Assembly (NCBI GenBank): GCA_030653405.1
Contig: JAURZO010000186.1
Coordinates: forward strand, 1-29,693
Origin: Zwartia sp.
Lineage (GTDB): Bacteria; Pseudomonadota; Gammaproteobacteria; Burkholderiales; Burkholderiaceae_B
Direction: 5' to 3'
Length of the DNA: 29,693 nucleotides
Positions 22,930 through 29,693 of this stretch are shown in pieces (position 1 is the stretch's first letter; each line of letters opens with the position of its first letter). The notes beneath the pieces are model-generated. The model searched no databases. It saw nothing but the letters and a program-made list of their open reading frames with translations, and was not told the origin of the DNA. A program made the position numbers and the translations under genes.

Positions 22930-24105
22930 ATGAAGCGCATTACCGGTTCTTACGTCGAATCCTCAACACTTGGTGAAGTGGTGAAGGCGTTCGTGCCATG
23001 TGCGCTCCCTCCTCAGCGGCCACATTTGGACATTGAGACTTATCAAGACCTCAATCGCAAGGCAGAAATGGCGCTGGCTCGTTTGTCTGGTGTATCCGGT
23101 TTAGTGCCTTCTGTAGATTGGCTTCTTTATAGCGCGATAAGAAAAGAAGCGTTGTTGACCTCTCAAATCGAGGGGACACAAGCCACTATTACAGATCTCT
23201 TTGATGATGAGGCTGGTCTTGCAGTCAGCAACACAGACGATGTCGAGGAAGTCACCAATTACATTGCCGCCTATCGATTGGTGAGAGAAAACCTTCGTAA
23301 CCAGAAAGGTTTACCAATCAGTGTCCGACTCCTTTGCAAGGCCCATAAATTGCTGTTGAAGGGGGTGCGGGGAGCAGGTAAGCGGCCCGGTGAACTCAGA
23401 CGCTCTCAAAATTGGCTTGGCGGGACAAGGCCTGGAAACGCAATCTTTGTGCCGCCACCTGCGAATAATGTTCCTGAACTGATGAGTGATCTTGAGAAGT
23501 TCATTCACGATCAGCCAAGCTATGGCGAGATTGTCGATGGTTCGGGTTTGCAACTGCCGCCGTTGGTCGTGATTGCTTTGGCGCATGCGCAGTTTGAAAC
23601 CATACATCCTTTTTTGGATGGTAATGGCCGTATGGGGCGCTTGTTAATTTCTGCTTTGCTAGAGGATTTTGGATTGCTTCCGGAGCCGCTGATGTACTTG
23701 AGCGGATATTTAAAGCAGAATCAAATCGAGTACTACACACTTTTATCTTCTATTCGAAAAAATGGAGATTGGGAATCCTGGGTTCGCTTCTTTCTCAAAG
23801 GCGTTGAGTCATCAGCTGCACATGCAGAAGAAAATATCGTGAAGCTCGCGTCTCTTGTTGCTTCTGATCGTAAAAAATTACTGGGATCACCTAAGGCTGG
23901 CACAGCCTCATATCGATTATTTGAGCTTCTTCCGATGATGCCGAGATTTACGGTGGATAGGGTCAAAACTGCACTTGATATTACTTTTCCAACAGCCAGT
24001 GCAGCGGTTAAAGCTTTGGAGGATATAGGCTTAATCGTTGAAACAACGGGACTGAAGAAGAATCGAAGTTTTAGCTACGACCAATATATTAAGTTGCTCT
24101 CTTGA
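22930..24105 (+). CDS. Fic family protein, class II autoinhibited, with C-terminal winged helix
   Basis: Probable AMP-transferase (Fic/DOC fold) of 391 residues that would modify Ser, Thr or Tyr of a target protein using ATP. The Fic signature HPFLDGNGRMGR is complete at 226-237 with catalytic His226, Asp230 and Arg234. The N-terminal autoinhibitory motif (S/T)xxxE(G/N) is seen as TSQIEG at 77-82, placing Glu81 to block the ATP site; this defines class II. Residues about 330-391 look like a winged-helix DNA-binding domain, as in many Fic proteins that may autoregulate. No antitoxin gene accompanies it, as expected for an internally inhibited form. It has its own promoter, is more AT-rich in its flanks than neighbours and interrupts the deacetylase region, suggesting acquisition. 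Confidence 0.92.
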   Translation: MKRITGSYVESSTLGEVVKAFVPCALPPQRPHLDIETYQDLNRKAEMALARLSGVSGLVPSVDWLLYSAIRKEALLTSQIEGTQATITDLFDDEAGLAVSNTDDVEEVTNYIAAYRLVRENLRNQKGLPISVRLLCKAHKLLLKGVRGAGKRPGELRRSQNWLGGTRPGNAIFVPPPANNVPELMSDLEKFIHDQPSYGEIVDGSGLQLPPLVVIALAHAQFETIHPFLDGNGRMGRLLISALLEDFGLLPEPLMYLSGYLKQNQIEYYTLLSSIRKNGDWESWVRFFLKGVESSAAHAEENIVKLASLVASDRKKLLGSPKAGTASYRLFELLPMMPRFTVDRVKTALDITFPTASAAVKALEDIGLIVETTGLKKNRSFSYDQYIKLLS

Positions 24106-24240
24106 ATCAAGTCACCACGCAGGCTGATCTGTACCCGGAGTCTCATTTTGATTTGATCCGCGCCTAGGGTATTGGCGCGTTCGCGATCAGAACCGAGATT
24201 GCTAGGCACTGGCTTTCGCACCATAGGTGAAAGTGCTGGA
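24106..24240 (+). pseudogene. remnant of a PuuE-like deacetylase gene (internal deletion, frameshift)
   Basis: Directly after the Fic stop, 24106-24177 aligns with the intact gene around 22065-22138, about residues 54-80. The codons give a recognisable TQADLYPESHFD against SQPDLCRESHFE, at about three quarters nucleotide identity. A one-base deletion then shifts the frame and an in-frame TAG follows. From about 24183 the sequence jumps to the C-terminus, RTEIARHWLSHHR and stop, 94 percent identical over 48 bases. Roughly 600 bases in between are missing. This is a broken related copy, not an expressed gene. Confidence 0.8.
24192..24239 (+). repeat. 48-bp direct repeat, right copy
   Basis: Right-hand copy of the segment at 22755-22802, with three mismatches. 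It includes the terminal codons of the deacetylase remnant. See the left copy. Confidence 0.85.
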
Positions 24241-24272
24241 TAGTGGCGGTCGTGCTGCAGATCAAATTATTC

Positions 24273-24299
24273 TTGAGTAAATGGTGTAAATGATATAAA
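24273..24299 (+). promoter_or_regulatory. extended -10 promoter of the H1-like gene
   Basis: TGATATAAA at 24291-24299 forms an extended -10 (TG, one base, TATAAA). TTGAGT at 24273-24278 is a -35 with a short 15-base spacer, which the extended -10 could compensate. A start near 24306 would leave a leader of about 27 bases. Confidence 0.5.
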
Positions 24300-24332
24300 T
24301 TGTTTATCCCTTTTATTGCAAGGATAAAATTC

Positions 24333-25178
24333 ATGATGGAAAACGATACAAAAGTGCCCGTGAGTGCGTCTGCTCAGCCAGTGAGCGTGCCAGTGGTGAC
24401 CGTCGCTCCAGTCGTGCCAGCAACTCAAGCTACTCCTGCCGCTGAACCAACGTCAGGTGAAGAAAACGTAGTTGCTGCTCCAGCAACAGCCAAAAAAGTC
24501 GCGGTTAAGAAGATAGCGGCAAAGAAAGTTGTAGCCAAGAAGGTCGCTGCAACGAAAGCTGTCGTTGAAAAAGTAGTGGCGAAGAAAGTTGCAGCGAAGA
24601 AAGTTGCTAAAAAAGCCATTGCTGAAAAATCAGCTGTCAAAAATGCAACTGCTAAAAAAGCAACGGCCAAGAAAGCAACTGCTACAAAATCAGTCGTTAA
24701 GAAAGCAGTAGCAAAGAAAGCAGTAGCAAAGAAAGCTGTTGCTAAGAAAGCCACTGCCAAGAAAGCCGTTGCTAAAAACCCAGTCGCTAAAAAAGTCACC
24801 GCCAAGAAAGCGGCCGCTCCTAACTCAGTCGCACAGAAAGCAAGCGTGAAGAAAGCAACAGCAAAAGAAGTAACCGCGAAGAGTGTTGCTGTCAAAAAGC
24901 CTCGCCTGGCCAAACCAAGTAATACTGCGCCTGTGGTCGATCAAGTCGCACAAAAAGCAAAAAAAGTGAAGTTGGTACGTGACAGCTTTACGATGCCCGG
25001 TCATGAATACCAGGTGCTTCAAGATATCAAAAAGGCTTCACTGAAAGCCGGTATTGAAATCAAGAAGAGCGAGTTGTTCCGCATTGGAGTGAGTCTGTTG
25101 AAAAGTCTCTCCACCGCTCAGCTGGATGCGGCGCGTGCAGCCCTCACGAAGCTGCGTGCCGGACGTCCCAAAAAGTAA
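24333..25178 (+). CDS. H1-like Lys/Ala-rich DNA-binding protein with conserved C-terminal domain
   Basis: Nucleoid-associated protein of 281 residues. The ATG at 24333 has AAGGA eight bases upstream, while the frame start at 24300 is not used. Residues about 1-45 are a Pro/Val/Ala/Thr-rich linker. Residues about 50-205 consist of near-regular KKAVA or KKATA pentads like the tail of histone H1, encoded by about 15-bp imperfect repeats. Residues about 212-281 form a compact domain (DSFTMPGHEYQVLQDIKKASLKAGIEIKKSELFRIGVSLL...GRPKK) that recurs in Burkholderiales H1-like proteins and resembles a ribbon-helix-helix. It probably binds and compacts DNA. The repeat number is likely to vary between strains by slippage. 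It ends one base from the convergent HAD gene. Confidence 0.87.
   Translation: MMENDTKVPVSASAQPVSVPVVTVAPVVPATQATPAAEPTSGEENVVAAPATAKKVAVKKIAAKKVVAKKVAATKAVVEKVVAKKVAAKKVAKKAIAEKSAVKNATAKKATAKKATATKSVVKKAVAKKAVAKKAVAKKATAKKAVAKNPVAKKVTAKKAAAPNSVAQKASVKKATAKEVTAKSVAVKKPRLAKPSNTAPVVDQVAQKAKKVKLVRDSFTMPGHEYQVLQDIKKASLKAGIEIKKSELFRIGVSLLKSLSTAQLDAARAALTKLRAGRPKK
24484..24900 (+). repeat. degenerate 15-bp coding repeats in the H1-like gene
   Basis: The pentad-encoding units, consensus close to GCTAAGAAAGCAGTA, are tandem with synonymous drift. The tightest stretch is around 24700-24760, where consecutive units are nearly identical. Because units are whole codons, copy-number changes would keep the frame. 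Confidence 0.75.
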
Positions 25179-25179
25179 T

Positions 25180-25845
25180 CTAAGCAAACACCCCGCCATA
25201 CGAATGAAACTGCCCGGCAATCCGATATTCGGGTTCGCTGGGCGCACCGTAGCCGTTCTGGTGCAAAATAAAATCAACATTGCAATGTGCGGCACAGCGG
25301 GCATCAACATGCGTATCGCCGATCAGCACCGCGTGTTCATGTGCCACGTCCAATTGTTTGAGCGTATGCGACAAGGGCAGGGGATGAGGCTTCGGATGGG
25401 CGGTCGTATCTGAACCGGTAATCACATCAAAAAAATCAATAATCCCTGTTGTATGCAAGGCATGACGGGCATTGACTTCAATTTTATTGGTGCAGACCGC
25501 GAGTTTAAAATCGCGATCCCGCAGATGCTCCAACAATTCCATGACACCAGGGTAAAGGCTTGAGTTGGCGTGTGCCTGGAGTTTGTAGTGAAGCTGGTAG
25601 GCAGGCATTAATTCATCCAGACCTTCATCAGGAAAATCAACGAGGGCGACCGCGCTTCTCAACAACTCTCTGGAGGGACCAAAGAGGTTAGGGAGTTGCA
25701 AGTTCGGGTCGATCTCCCTGTGTCCGCACTCGACCAGCGCTGAATTGATCGCCATGCGAATATCTGGCTCGGTATGTAAGAGCGTGCCATCCAGATCGAA
25801 CACGACGGCTTCTTTGGTAAATAAAAGCGGGGCGAGGTGTTTCAT
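25180..25845 (-). CDS. HAD-superfamily phosphatase, phosphoglycolate-phosphatase-like
   Basis: Haloacid-dehalogenase hydrolase of 221 residues, subfamily IA. Motif I is FDLDGT with nucleophile Asp17 and acid Asp19. Motif II is in AVCTNK (Thr118 or so), motif III Lys in AHPKPHP, and motif IV GDTHVDARCA carries the metal-binding aspartates. The cap lies between motifs I and II. It resembles Gph, which hydrolyses 2-phosphoglycolate, and related phosphatases of small phosphates. The ATG overlaps the stop of the sulfatase-family gene (ATGA, 25845-25842), so the two are coupled. A phosphatase acting on a phosphomonoester released by that enzyme is an attractive inference. Confidence 0.88.
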   Translation of the reverse strand: MKHLAPLLFTKEAVVFDLDGTLLHTEPDIRMAINSALVECGHREIDPNLQLPNLFGPSRELLRSAVALVDFPDEGLDELMPAYQLHYKLQAHANSSLYPGVMELLEHLRDRDFKLAVCTNKIEVNARHALHTTGIIDFFDVITGSDTTAHPKPHPLPLSHTLKQLDVAHEHAVLIGDTHVDARCAAHCNVDFILHQNGYGAPSEPEYRIAGQFHSYGGVFA

Positions 25846-27386
25846 AGTCTTGAAGTCAACCCATCAGGTGTGGCAGCGTAGCCCGTGAGCGTGCGATCCG
25901 CATGCTTGAGACGCCAGTTGAGCATTTTCTGAGCCATATCCAAGAGCGGTGTGACGTAAGCAGGATCTTTGGCGACGTTACGCAACTGGCCTGGATCCTT
26001 TTCAAGATCAAAAAACAAGGGTGGGAGTGCGGCAAAGTGTACGTACTTGTAGCGTTCATTTTGAATCACGGATAGTGAACATTCGTCCATCTTCAGTCCG
26101 AGGTAATCTTCGGGCTTGGAGTAGAAAATATTTCTGAAGTCAAACTCGTAATGCACCTCGGTGCGCCAGTTGGCAGGCGCCTCGGCGCTATGTACAAATG
26201 GTAGGAGCGACTCGCCATCGCAGGTGCGTGGGACGGGCAAGCCCATCCACTCTAGGATCGTTGGCATCGTATCGACTGTTTCCGTGAAATGGCGAACGAT
26301 CTTGCCTCGGGTCAGATTGGCGCCTTCGCTAGGATCGCGCACAATCATCGGGATGTGAAAGCTCTGGTCAAAATATCCAAGCTTGCCGAGCAGATGGTGA
26401 TCGCCGAGCTGTTCGCCATGGTCGCTCGTCAGGATCACCAAGGTGTTGTCCCATTGACCGGTCTGCTTGAGGTAGTCACAGACACGACCCACGTGCGCGT
26501 CAACCTCGGACATCAGTCCGTAGTAAGTCGCCCGCATCTGCAGGACTTCCTGCTCCGACATGTCGGCCCCCATACCATGGCCGTGTTCAAAGAATTTTTT
26601 CCTCTCAATGGACTTGAGATAAAACTCCAGCATCGGGTGCTGCGCCGCCTCGGCGTCTACTGTTTCCGCTCGGATGGGGGCGGGGCAGTCCTCAGGCTTG
26701 TACATCGTGTTGTAAGGTTCGGGCGCGATAAAGGGCGGGTGCGGGCGGTAGTAGCCCAGATGTAGAAACCAGGGTTTGTTTTCGGTGCCTTTGAGGTATT
26801 CCAATGCGCGGTCGGTAAAGAAGGATGTATCCGACAGGTGGGCAGGGATCGAGCTTGGCTTGGCCGTGGCACCGATGTCGTCCTCGTCTTGACCCTGGGG
26901 GAGCCAGATGTTGGTGGGGATTTTGGGCACTGGGTAACCTTGAGCCTTGACCCAGGCAAAATAGGCTTCCATTTTCAGGCCCCAGGAACCGACGGGTTTC
27001 CAGCCTTCCATGTCAGCGCCGAGCACTTTAAAGCGTGGGTCTTGAGGAGACGTCACGCGTGGGTCGGGTGTCGTGGTTGTGTAGCCGACCAGCGCGGGCT
27101 CGTAGCCTGCCTTGCGGACTTCAAAGGCGATGTTGGTGTGACGCGCATCAAGCGGAATGGTGTTTTGCACCGCGCGGTGCGTCATCATGTAGAGACCGGT
27201 CAGCATCGAGGCACGGCCTGGACCGCAAGGCACAGCTTGCGTGTAGTGCTTGGCAAAGGTCACGCCTTCGTTGGCGAGCGCATCGATATTAGGCGTTTTC
27301 ACGGTGGGGTGCCCGAGCTTACCGAGCGTATCGCCTCGCCACTGATCCACCACGATCAAGAGTACATTTTTTTTAGCGCGTGTCAT
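25842..27386 (-). CDS. sulfatase-superfamily hydrolase, phosphonate monoester hydrolase-like
   Basis: Alkaline-phosphatase/sulfatase superfamily enzyme of 514 residues, the same length class as the phosphonate monoester hydrolases (PMH/PehA) of Rhizobium and Burkholderia caryophylli. The formylglycine site is CGPGRAS with Cys54 and Arg58; PMHs likewise have CxPxR. Metal ligands are Asp14 (VDQWRGD), Asp322 and His323 (TSDHGEQLGDHH). Substrate-site residues in the PMH pattern are Tyr102, His216 and Lys335. No signal peptide is present, so it is cytoplasmic, as PMHs are. It needs Cys-to-formylglycine maturation by an enzyme not encoded in this window. It may cleave phosphonate monoesters, phosphodiesters or sulfates. 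It lies 24 bases after the Dpp-type permease. Confidence 0.88.
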   Translation of the reverse strand: MTRAKKNVLLIVVDQWRGDTLGKLGHPTVKTPNIDALANEGVTFAKHYTQAVPCGPGRASMLTGLYMMTHRAVQNTIPLDARHTNIAFEVRKAGYEPALVGYTTTTPDPRVTSPQDPRFKVLGADMEGWKPVGSWGLKMEAYFAWVKAQGYPVPKIPTNIWLPQGQDEDDIGATAKPSSIPAHLSDTSFFTDRALEYLKGTENKPWFLHLGYYRPHPPFIAPEPYNTMYKPEDCPAPIRAETVDAEAAQHPMLEFYLKSIERKKFFEHGHGMGADMSEQEVLQMRATYYGLMSEVDAHVGRVCDYLKQTGQWDNTLVILTSDHGEQLGDHHLLGKLGYFDQSFHIPMIVRDPSEGANLTRGKIVRHFTETVDTMPTILEWMGLPVPRTCDGESLLPFVHSAEAPANWRTEVHYEFDFRNIFYSKPEDYLGLKMDECSLSVIQNERYKYVHFAALPPLFFDLEKDPGQLRNVAKDPAYVTPLLDMAQKMLNWRLKHADRTLTGYAATPDGLTSRL

Positions 27387-27410
27387 GAGTCAAATTCCAA
27401 ACAAGAAAAT

Positions 27411-28313
27411 TTATTGCAGCGTCGGGTCGAGCTTGTCGCGTACCCAGTCGCCGACCAAAGAAATCGAAAGTGTCGTCAGTACGATAATCGCAGCCGGTGC
27501 CAGCAAGATCCAGGGGGCGGACTGCAGATACTCGCGTCCATAGCCCACCATATTGCCCAGACTGGTCAGGGGAGCTTGGACACCCAAGCCTAAAAAGGAC
27601 AAGCCGGATTCGAGCAAAATGACCTCTGGAAACGTCAGGGTCATGCTGACGATCAAGGTGCTGGCGATGTTCGGCAGGATGTGACGAAAGTAAATGCGCC
27701 AGGTGCTTGCGCCCAGTGCTTGGACGGCATTGGCATAGCCTTGCTCGACCGCGGCCACGGTGAGGTTGCGCGTAATGCGGGCCGTGCGCTCCCAGCCATG
27801 ACAACCCATCAGACAGATAAACAGTACCAAGGTGTTGCCAAAAAATGCCAAGACGGCGAGCGCAATCAACATAAAGGGAATCGAGGCCTGAAAATCAATC
27901 GCCACCATCACCCCTTGCTCGACCCAGTCTCTAAAACGCGCCGCTAAAAATCCCAAGGTCAAGCCGATCACCGCGGAAATCAATGTGCTGGCAAAAGCGA
28001 TCAGCAAGCTCATCTGAATCGAGGTCACCAGCCGCGACATGACATCCCGTCCAAGCTCGTCGGTGCCGAGCAGGTGATTGGGCTGCCCTCCAAAACCCAC
28101 AGGAGGCTGCAGTCTGGCAGATAAATCAAGCGCGGTATAGGCGTAAGGGGTTAGGACCTCTGCGAATAGGGCGACAAACAACATCACTGCGAGCCAGATC
28201 CAGCCGATTAAGACGATGGTGGGACAGCGGGCTAGATTGCTGCGCAGCATGGAGATTTTTAAAGCGAACGAGGGGGCTGAGCCCAATGGAGTCACTTTGC
28301 TTGTTGTGTTCAT
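27411..28313 (-). CDS. peptide/nickel-type ABC transporter permease (DppC family)
   Basis: Inner-membrane permease of 300 residues in the Dpp/Opp family. An N-terminal segment at about 34-55 is followed by the periplasmic LLGTDELGRDVMSRL motif at about 82-96, the hallmark of DppC/OppC. The EAA loop is AAVEQGYANAVQALGASTWRIYFRHILPN. The C-terminus is SLVGDWVRDKLDPTLQ, the usual GDxLRDxLDPxL ending. AGGGG precedes the ATG. It is nine bases after the DppB-family gene. Substrates of this family include peptides, nickel, glutathione, opines and phosphorylated or glycosylated small molecules, so the adjacent phosphonate-hydrolase-like gene is a better guide than the name. Confidence 0.93.
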   Translation of the reverse strand: MNTTSKVTPLGSAPSFALKISMLRSNLARCPTIVLIGWIWLAVMLFVALFAEVLTPYAYTALDLSARLQPPVGFGGQPNHLLGTDELGRDVMSRLVTSIQMSLLIAFASTLISAVIGLTLGFLAARFRDWVEQGVMVAIDFQASIPFMLIALAVLAFFGNTLVLFICLMGCHGWERTARITRNLTVAAVEQGYANAVQALGASTWRIYFRHILPNIASTLIVSMTLTFPEVILLESGLSFLGLGVQAPLTSLGNMVGYGREYLQSAPWILLAPAAIIVLTTLSISLVGDWVRDKLDPTLQ

Positions 28314-28322
28314 GCAGAGCCC

Positions 28323-29240
28323 CTATTTCGAAGACCGGATCTTGGGATCGATCATGACGTTGAGCGCATCGACAAGTAAATTCGCGCCCACCATACTAAA
28401 GGTCACCAACAGCAAGGCGGCTTGGACCACGGCGAGATCACGGTTGGCAACCGCCGAGACGATCAGGCGTCCCACCCCTGGCCAGGAAAATACGCTTTCC
28501 ACCACCACCGCACCGGCAATCAGTGCACCCAGCATTAAACCTGTGATCGTCAAAATTGGCGCTGCCGCATTGGGCAAGGCGTGACGAATCACCACGTGAC
28601 GCCAACTGAGTCCCTTGGCTGAAGCCGCTCGGATGTAGGGTTGACCCAGGACCTCAAGCATGGCCGAGCGGGTATAACGCGCGAGCACTGCCGCGCCACC
28701 GATTGACAGCGTGATGATGGGCAAAATCGCATGCCCCCACGAGGCATAGCCACCGCTTGGCAGCCAACCCAGAGAGACGGCAAAGATCAACACCAGCAGC
28801 ACACCCAACACAAAACTCGGCATGGAGTGACCTGCGACAGAAAAGCTCATAATCAGCCGATCTACCCAAGTGTTACGGTGAAACGCGGCAAACACGCCTG
28901 CCGGAATACCGAGCAGCAGCTTCAGCACAAAGGCAGGTAGCGTGATCGCGAGTGTCGCGGGGATGGCTTCTAGTACTAGTGACATGGCCGAAGCGCCATT
29001 GCGCATCGACACACCAAAATTGCCCGCGAGAATGTTGCCGAGATAACCAAAGTACTGGTGAGAAAGCGGGGCATCAAGTCCCCAGCTTTGACGAAACGCC
29101 TCGATGGCCTCAGGGGGCGCATCGGCCGACAGAATCATCATCGCCGGATCACCCGACATCCTGAGGATAAAAAAGGTAAAGGTCACGACCAATAGAACGG
29201 TTAGGCCAGAGCGGGCACTGCGTGTCAGTAAATAATTCAT
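28323..29240 (-). CDS. peptide/nickel-type ABC transporter permease (DppB family)
   Basis: Partner permease of 305 residues. DppB features are TFFILRMSGDPAMMILSADAPPEAIEAFRQSWGLDAPLSHQYFGYLGNILAGNFGVSMR in the N-terminal periplasmic part, the EAA loop YIRAASAKGLSWRHVVIRHALPNA, and SVFSWPGVGRLIVSAVANRDLAVVQA near the C-terminus. Start and stop overlap with the ATPase gene as TGATG (29242-29238), indicating coupling. The pair DppB/DppC forms the pore for the ATPase encoded upstream. The binding protein must lie to the right of the window. Confidence 0.93.
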   Translation of the reverse strand: MNYLLTRSARSGLTVLLVVTFTFFILRMSGDPAMMILSADAPPEAIEAFRQSWGLDAPLSHQYFGYLGNILAGNFGVSMRNGASAMSLVLEAIPATLAITLPAFVLKLLLGIPAGVFAAFHRNTWVDRLIMSFSVAGHSMPSFVLGVLLVLIFAVSLGWLPSGGYASWGHAILPIITLSIGGAAVLARYTRSAMLEVLGQPYIRAASAKGLSWRHVVIRHALPNAAAPILTITGLMLGALIAGAVVVESVFSWPGVGRLIVSAVANRDLAVVQAALLLVTFSMVGANLLVDALNVMIDPKIRSSK

Positions 29241-29693
29241 CAGGCAGCAGCTTTAAGAGATGTTGCAATCAAGGATTCATTTGCTAAGGGCACGTACACC
29301 AGCGGGGCAGCGCCCTTGTGCAGATGGCAAGCGACCGAGTGTCTACCGTCGAGCAAGGCTTTGACGGGTGCCTCGATTTTGCAGCGTGCCAAGACACTCG
29401 GGCAGCGTGGATGAAAGGCGCAACCGCTGGGCACATCAATCGGATTGGGGGGCTCGCCTGTCAGCAAAATCCGCTTGCGAGGTTCGGCTTTGAGATGAGT
29501 GCCGCGCGCGTTCTCTGATCCGCACGCTCCATTCGGGTGTGACACAGCAGAAATGAGTGCAGCGGTATAGGGATGAGCCGGTTGCGAAAGAATCTTTTCC
29601 GCTGGACCTTGTTCGATAATTTTGCCCAGATACATCACCGCCACGTCATCACAGATGTGGCGTACGACCCGCAAGTCATGGCTGATAAACAGC
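29240..29693 (-). CDS. peptide-type ABC transporter ATP-binding protein (DppD/DppF family), 5' truncated
   Basis: Only the C-terminal about 150 residues are in the window; the frame stays open to the right edge, so Walker motifs are out of view. The visible part begins LFISHDLRVVRHICDDVAVMYLGKIIEQGP, where the His of ISHDL is the H-loop. HPYTAALISAVSHPN and GCAFHPRCPSVLARC with a later ACHLH form the C-terminal oligopeptide-transporter domain, whose four cysteines bind an iron-sulfur cluster in some members. An insert-like SHPNGACGSENARGTHLKAEPRKR precedes ILLTGEPPNP. The TTG at 29674 is an internal codon. Confidence 0.92.
   Translation of the reverse strand, partial: LFISHDLRVVRHICDDVAVMYLGKIIEQGPAEKILSQPAHPYTAALISAVSHPNGACGSENARGTHLKAEPRKRILLTGEPPNPIDVPSGCAFHPRCPSVLARCKIEAPVKALLDGRHSVACHLHKGAAPLVYVPLANESLIATSLKAAA

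Noticed and set aside
22930..24105. Fic gene as toxin of a two-gene toxin-antitoxin pair
   Set aside because: The inhibitory motif TSQIEG is within the same protein and no small antitoxin gene precedes it; class II Fic is the better reading.
22794..24300. Insertion sequence or integron cassette carrying the Fic gene
   Set aside because: No transposase or integrase, no terminal inverted repeats and no attC-like structure; the 48-bp direct repeat is too long for a target-site duplication and is coding-derived.
24425..24913. Antisense open frame of 162 codons, extremely hydrophobic (Ala/Phe/Val/Leu repeats)
   Set aside because: It is the mirror of the Lys/Ala pentads of the H1-like gene; AAG-rich codons read as CTT-like on the other strand. 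No ribosome site or homologous signature.
26838..27593. Plus-strand frame of 251 codons opposite the PMH-like gene
   Set aside because: Composition of a shadow frame (His/Gly/Arg-rich), spans the junction of two real minus-strand genes, no domain or ribosome site.

Overview
The window reads as a chromosomal segment of a betaproteobacterium, most likely Burkholderiales and close to Alcaligenaceae. This rests on abundant catabolic transport genes of the LIV, TRAP and Dpp types, a Lys/Ala-rich H1-like protein with the conserved C-terminal domain common in that order, moderate-to-high GC, and gene content. That placement is inference. No rRNA, tRNA, CRISPR array, prophage or transposase was seen.

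Layout. (1) Positions 1-8386, plus strand: a tightly spaced run that begins with a 5'-truncated LIV-type binding protein. It continues with both permeases and both ATPases of that branched-chain-amino-acid-type ABC importer, then an SDR dehydrogenase, a phytanoyl-CoA-type 2-oxoglutarate/Fe dioxygenase, a PuuE-like polysaccharide-deacetylase-fold hydrolase, an NAD-dependent epimerase/dehydratase and a flavin-reductase-like protein. Its promoter lies left of the window. (2) Positions 19316 down to 8418, minus strand: one long probable operon of a hydantoinase/dihydropyrimidinase, an Asp/Glu/hydantoin-racemase-family protein, two complete TRAP transporters in tandem (P-Q-M, P-Q-M), a small membrane protein, an MFS exporter-like protein and a quinone-oxidoreductase-like MDR protein. 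(3) Positions 19583-22793, plus strand and divergent from (2): an arylmalonate-decarboxylase/maleate-isomerase-like enzyme, a GntR/FCD regulator, a second racemase-family protein and a second PuuE-like hydrolase. The 19317-19582 gap holds a striking 46-nt nested inverted repeat and other operator-like palindromes. (4) Positions 22794-24240: a class II Fic protein gene sits between the intact PuuE-like gene and a broken 3' remnant of a related gene, flanked by a 48-bp near-perfect direct repeat. (5) Positions 24333-25178: an H1-like Lys/Ala repeat protein. (6) Positions 29693 down to 25180, minus strand: a Dpp/Opp-type ABC importer (ATPase truncated at the right edge, then two permeases), a phosphonate-monoester-hydrolase/sulfatase-family enzyme and a HAD phosphatase.

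Taken together, (2) and (3) look like a catabolic locus for a cyclic ureide or imide (hydantoin, dihydropyrimidine or a related compound). TRAP transporters would import the substrate or its breakdown acids, the hydantoinase would open the ring, and three Asp/Glu-racemase-superfamily proteins plus a PuuE-like amidohydrolase would process the product under a GntR regulator. No N-carbamoylase, the usual second enzyme, is visible. Both HyuE-like proteins lack the canonical catalytic cysteines, while the third member keeps the single-cysteine layout of arylmalonate decarboxylase. The pathway may therefore differ from textbook hydantoin utilisation; this is the best candidate for an undescribed system here. 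Unit (1) also carries a PuuE-like hydrolase and may serve a related nitrogenous or hydroxylated substrate, but its pathway cannot be named from sequence alone.
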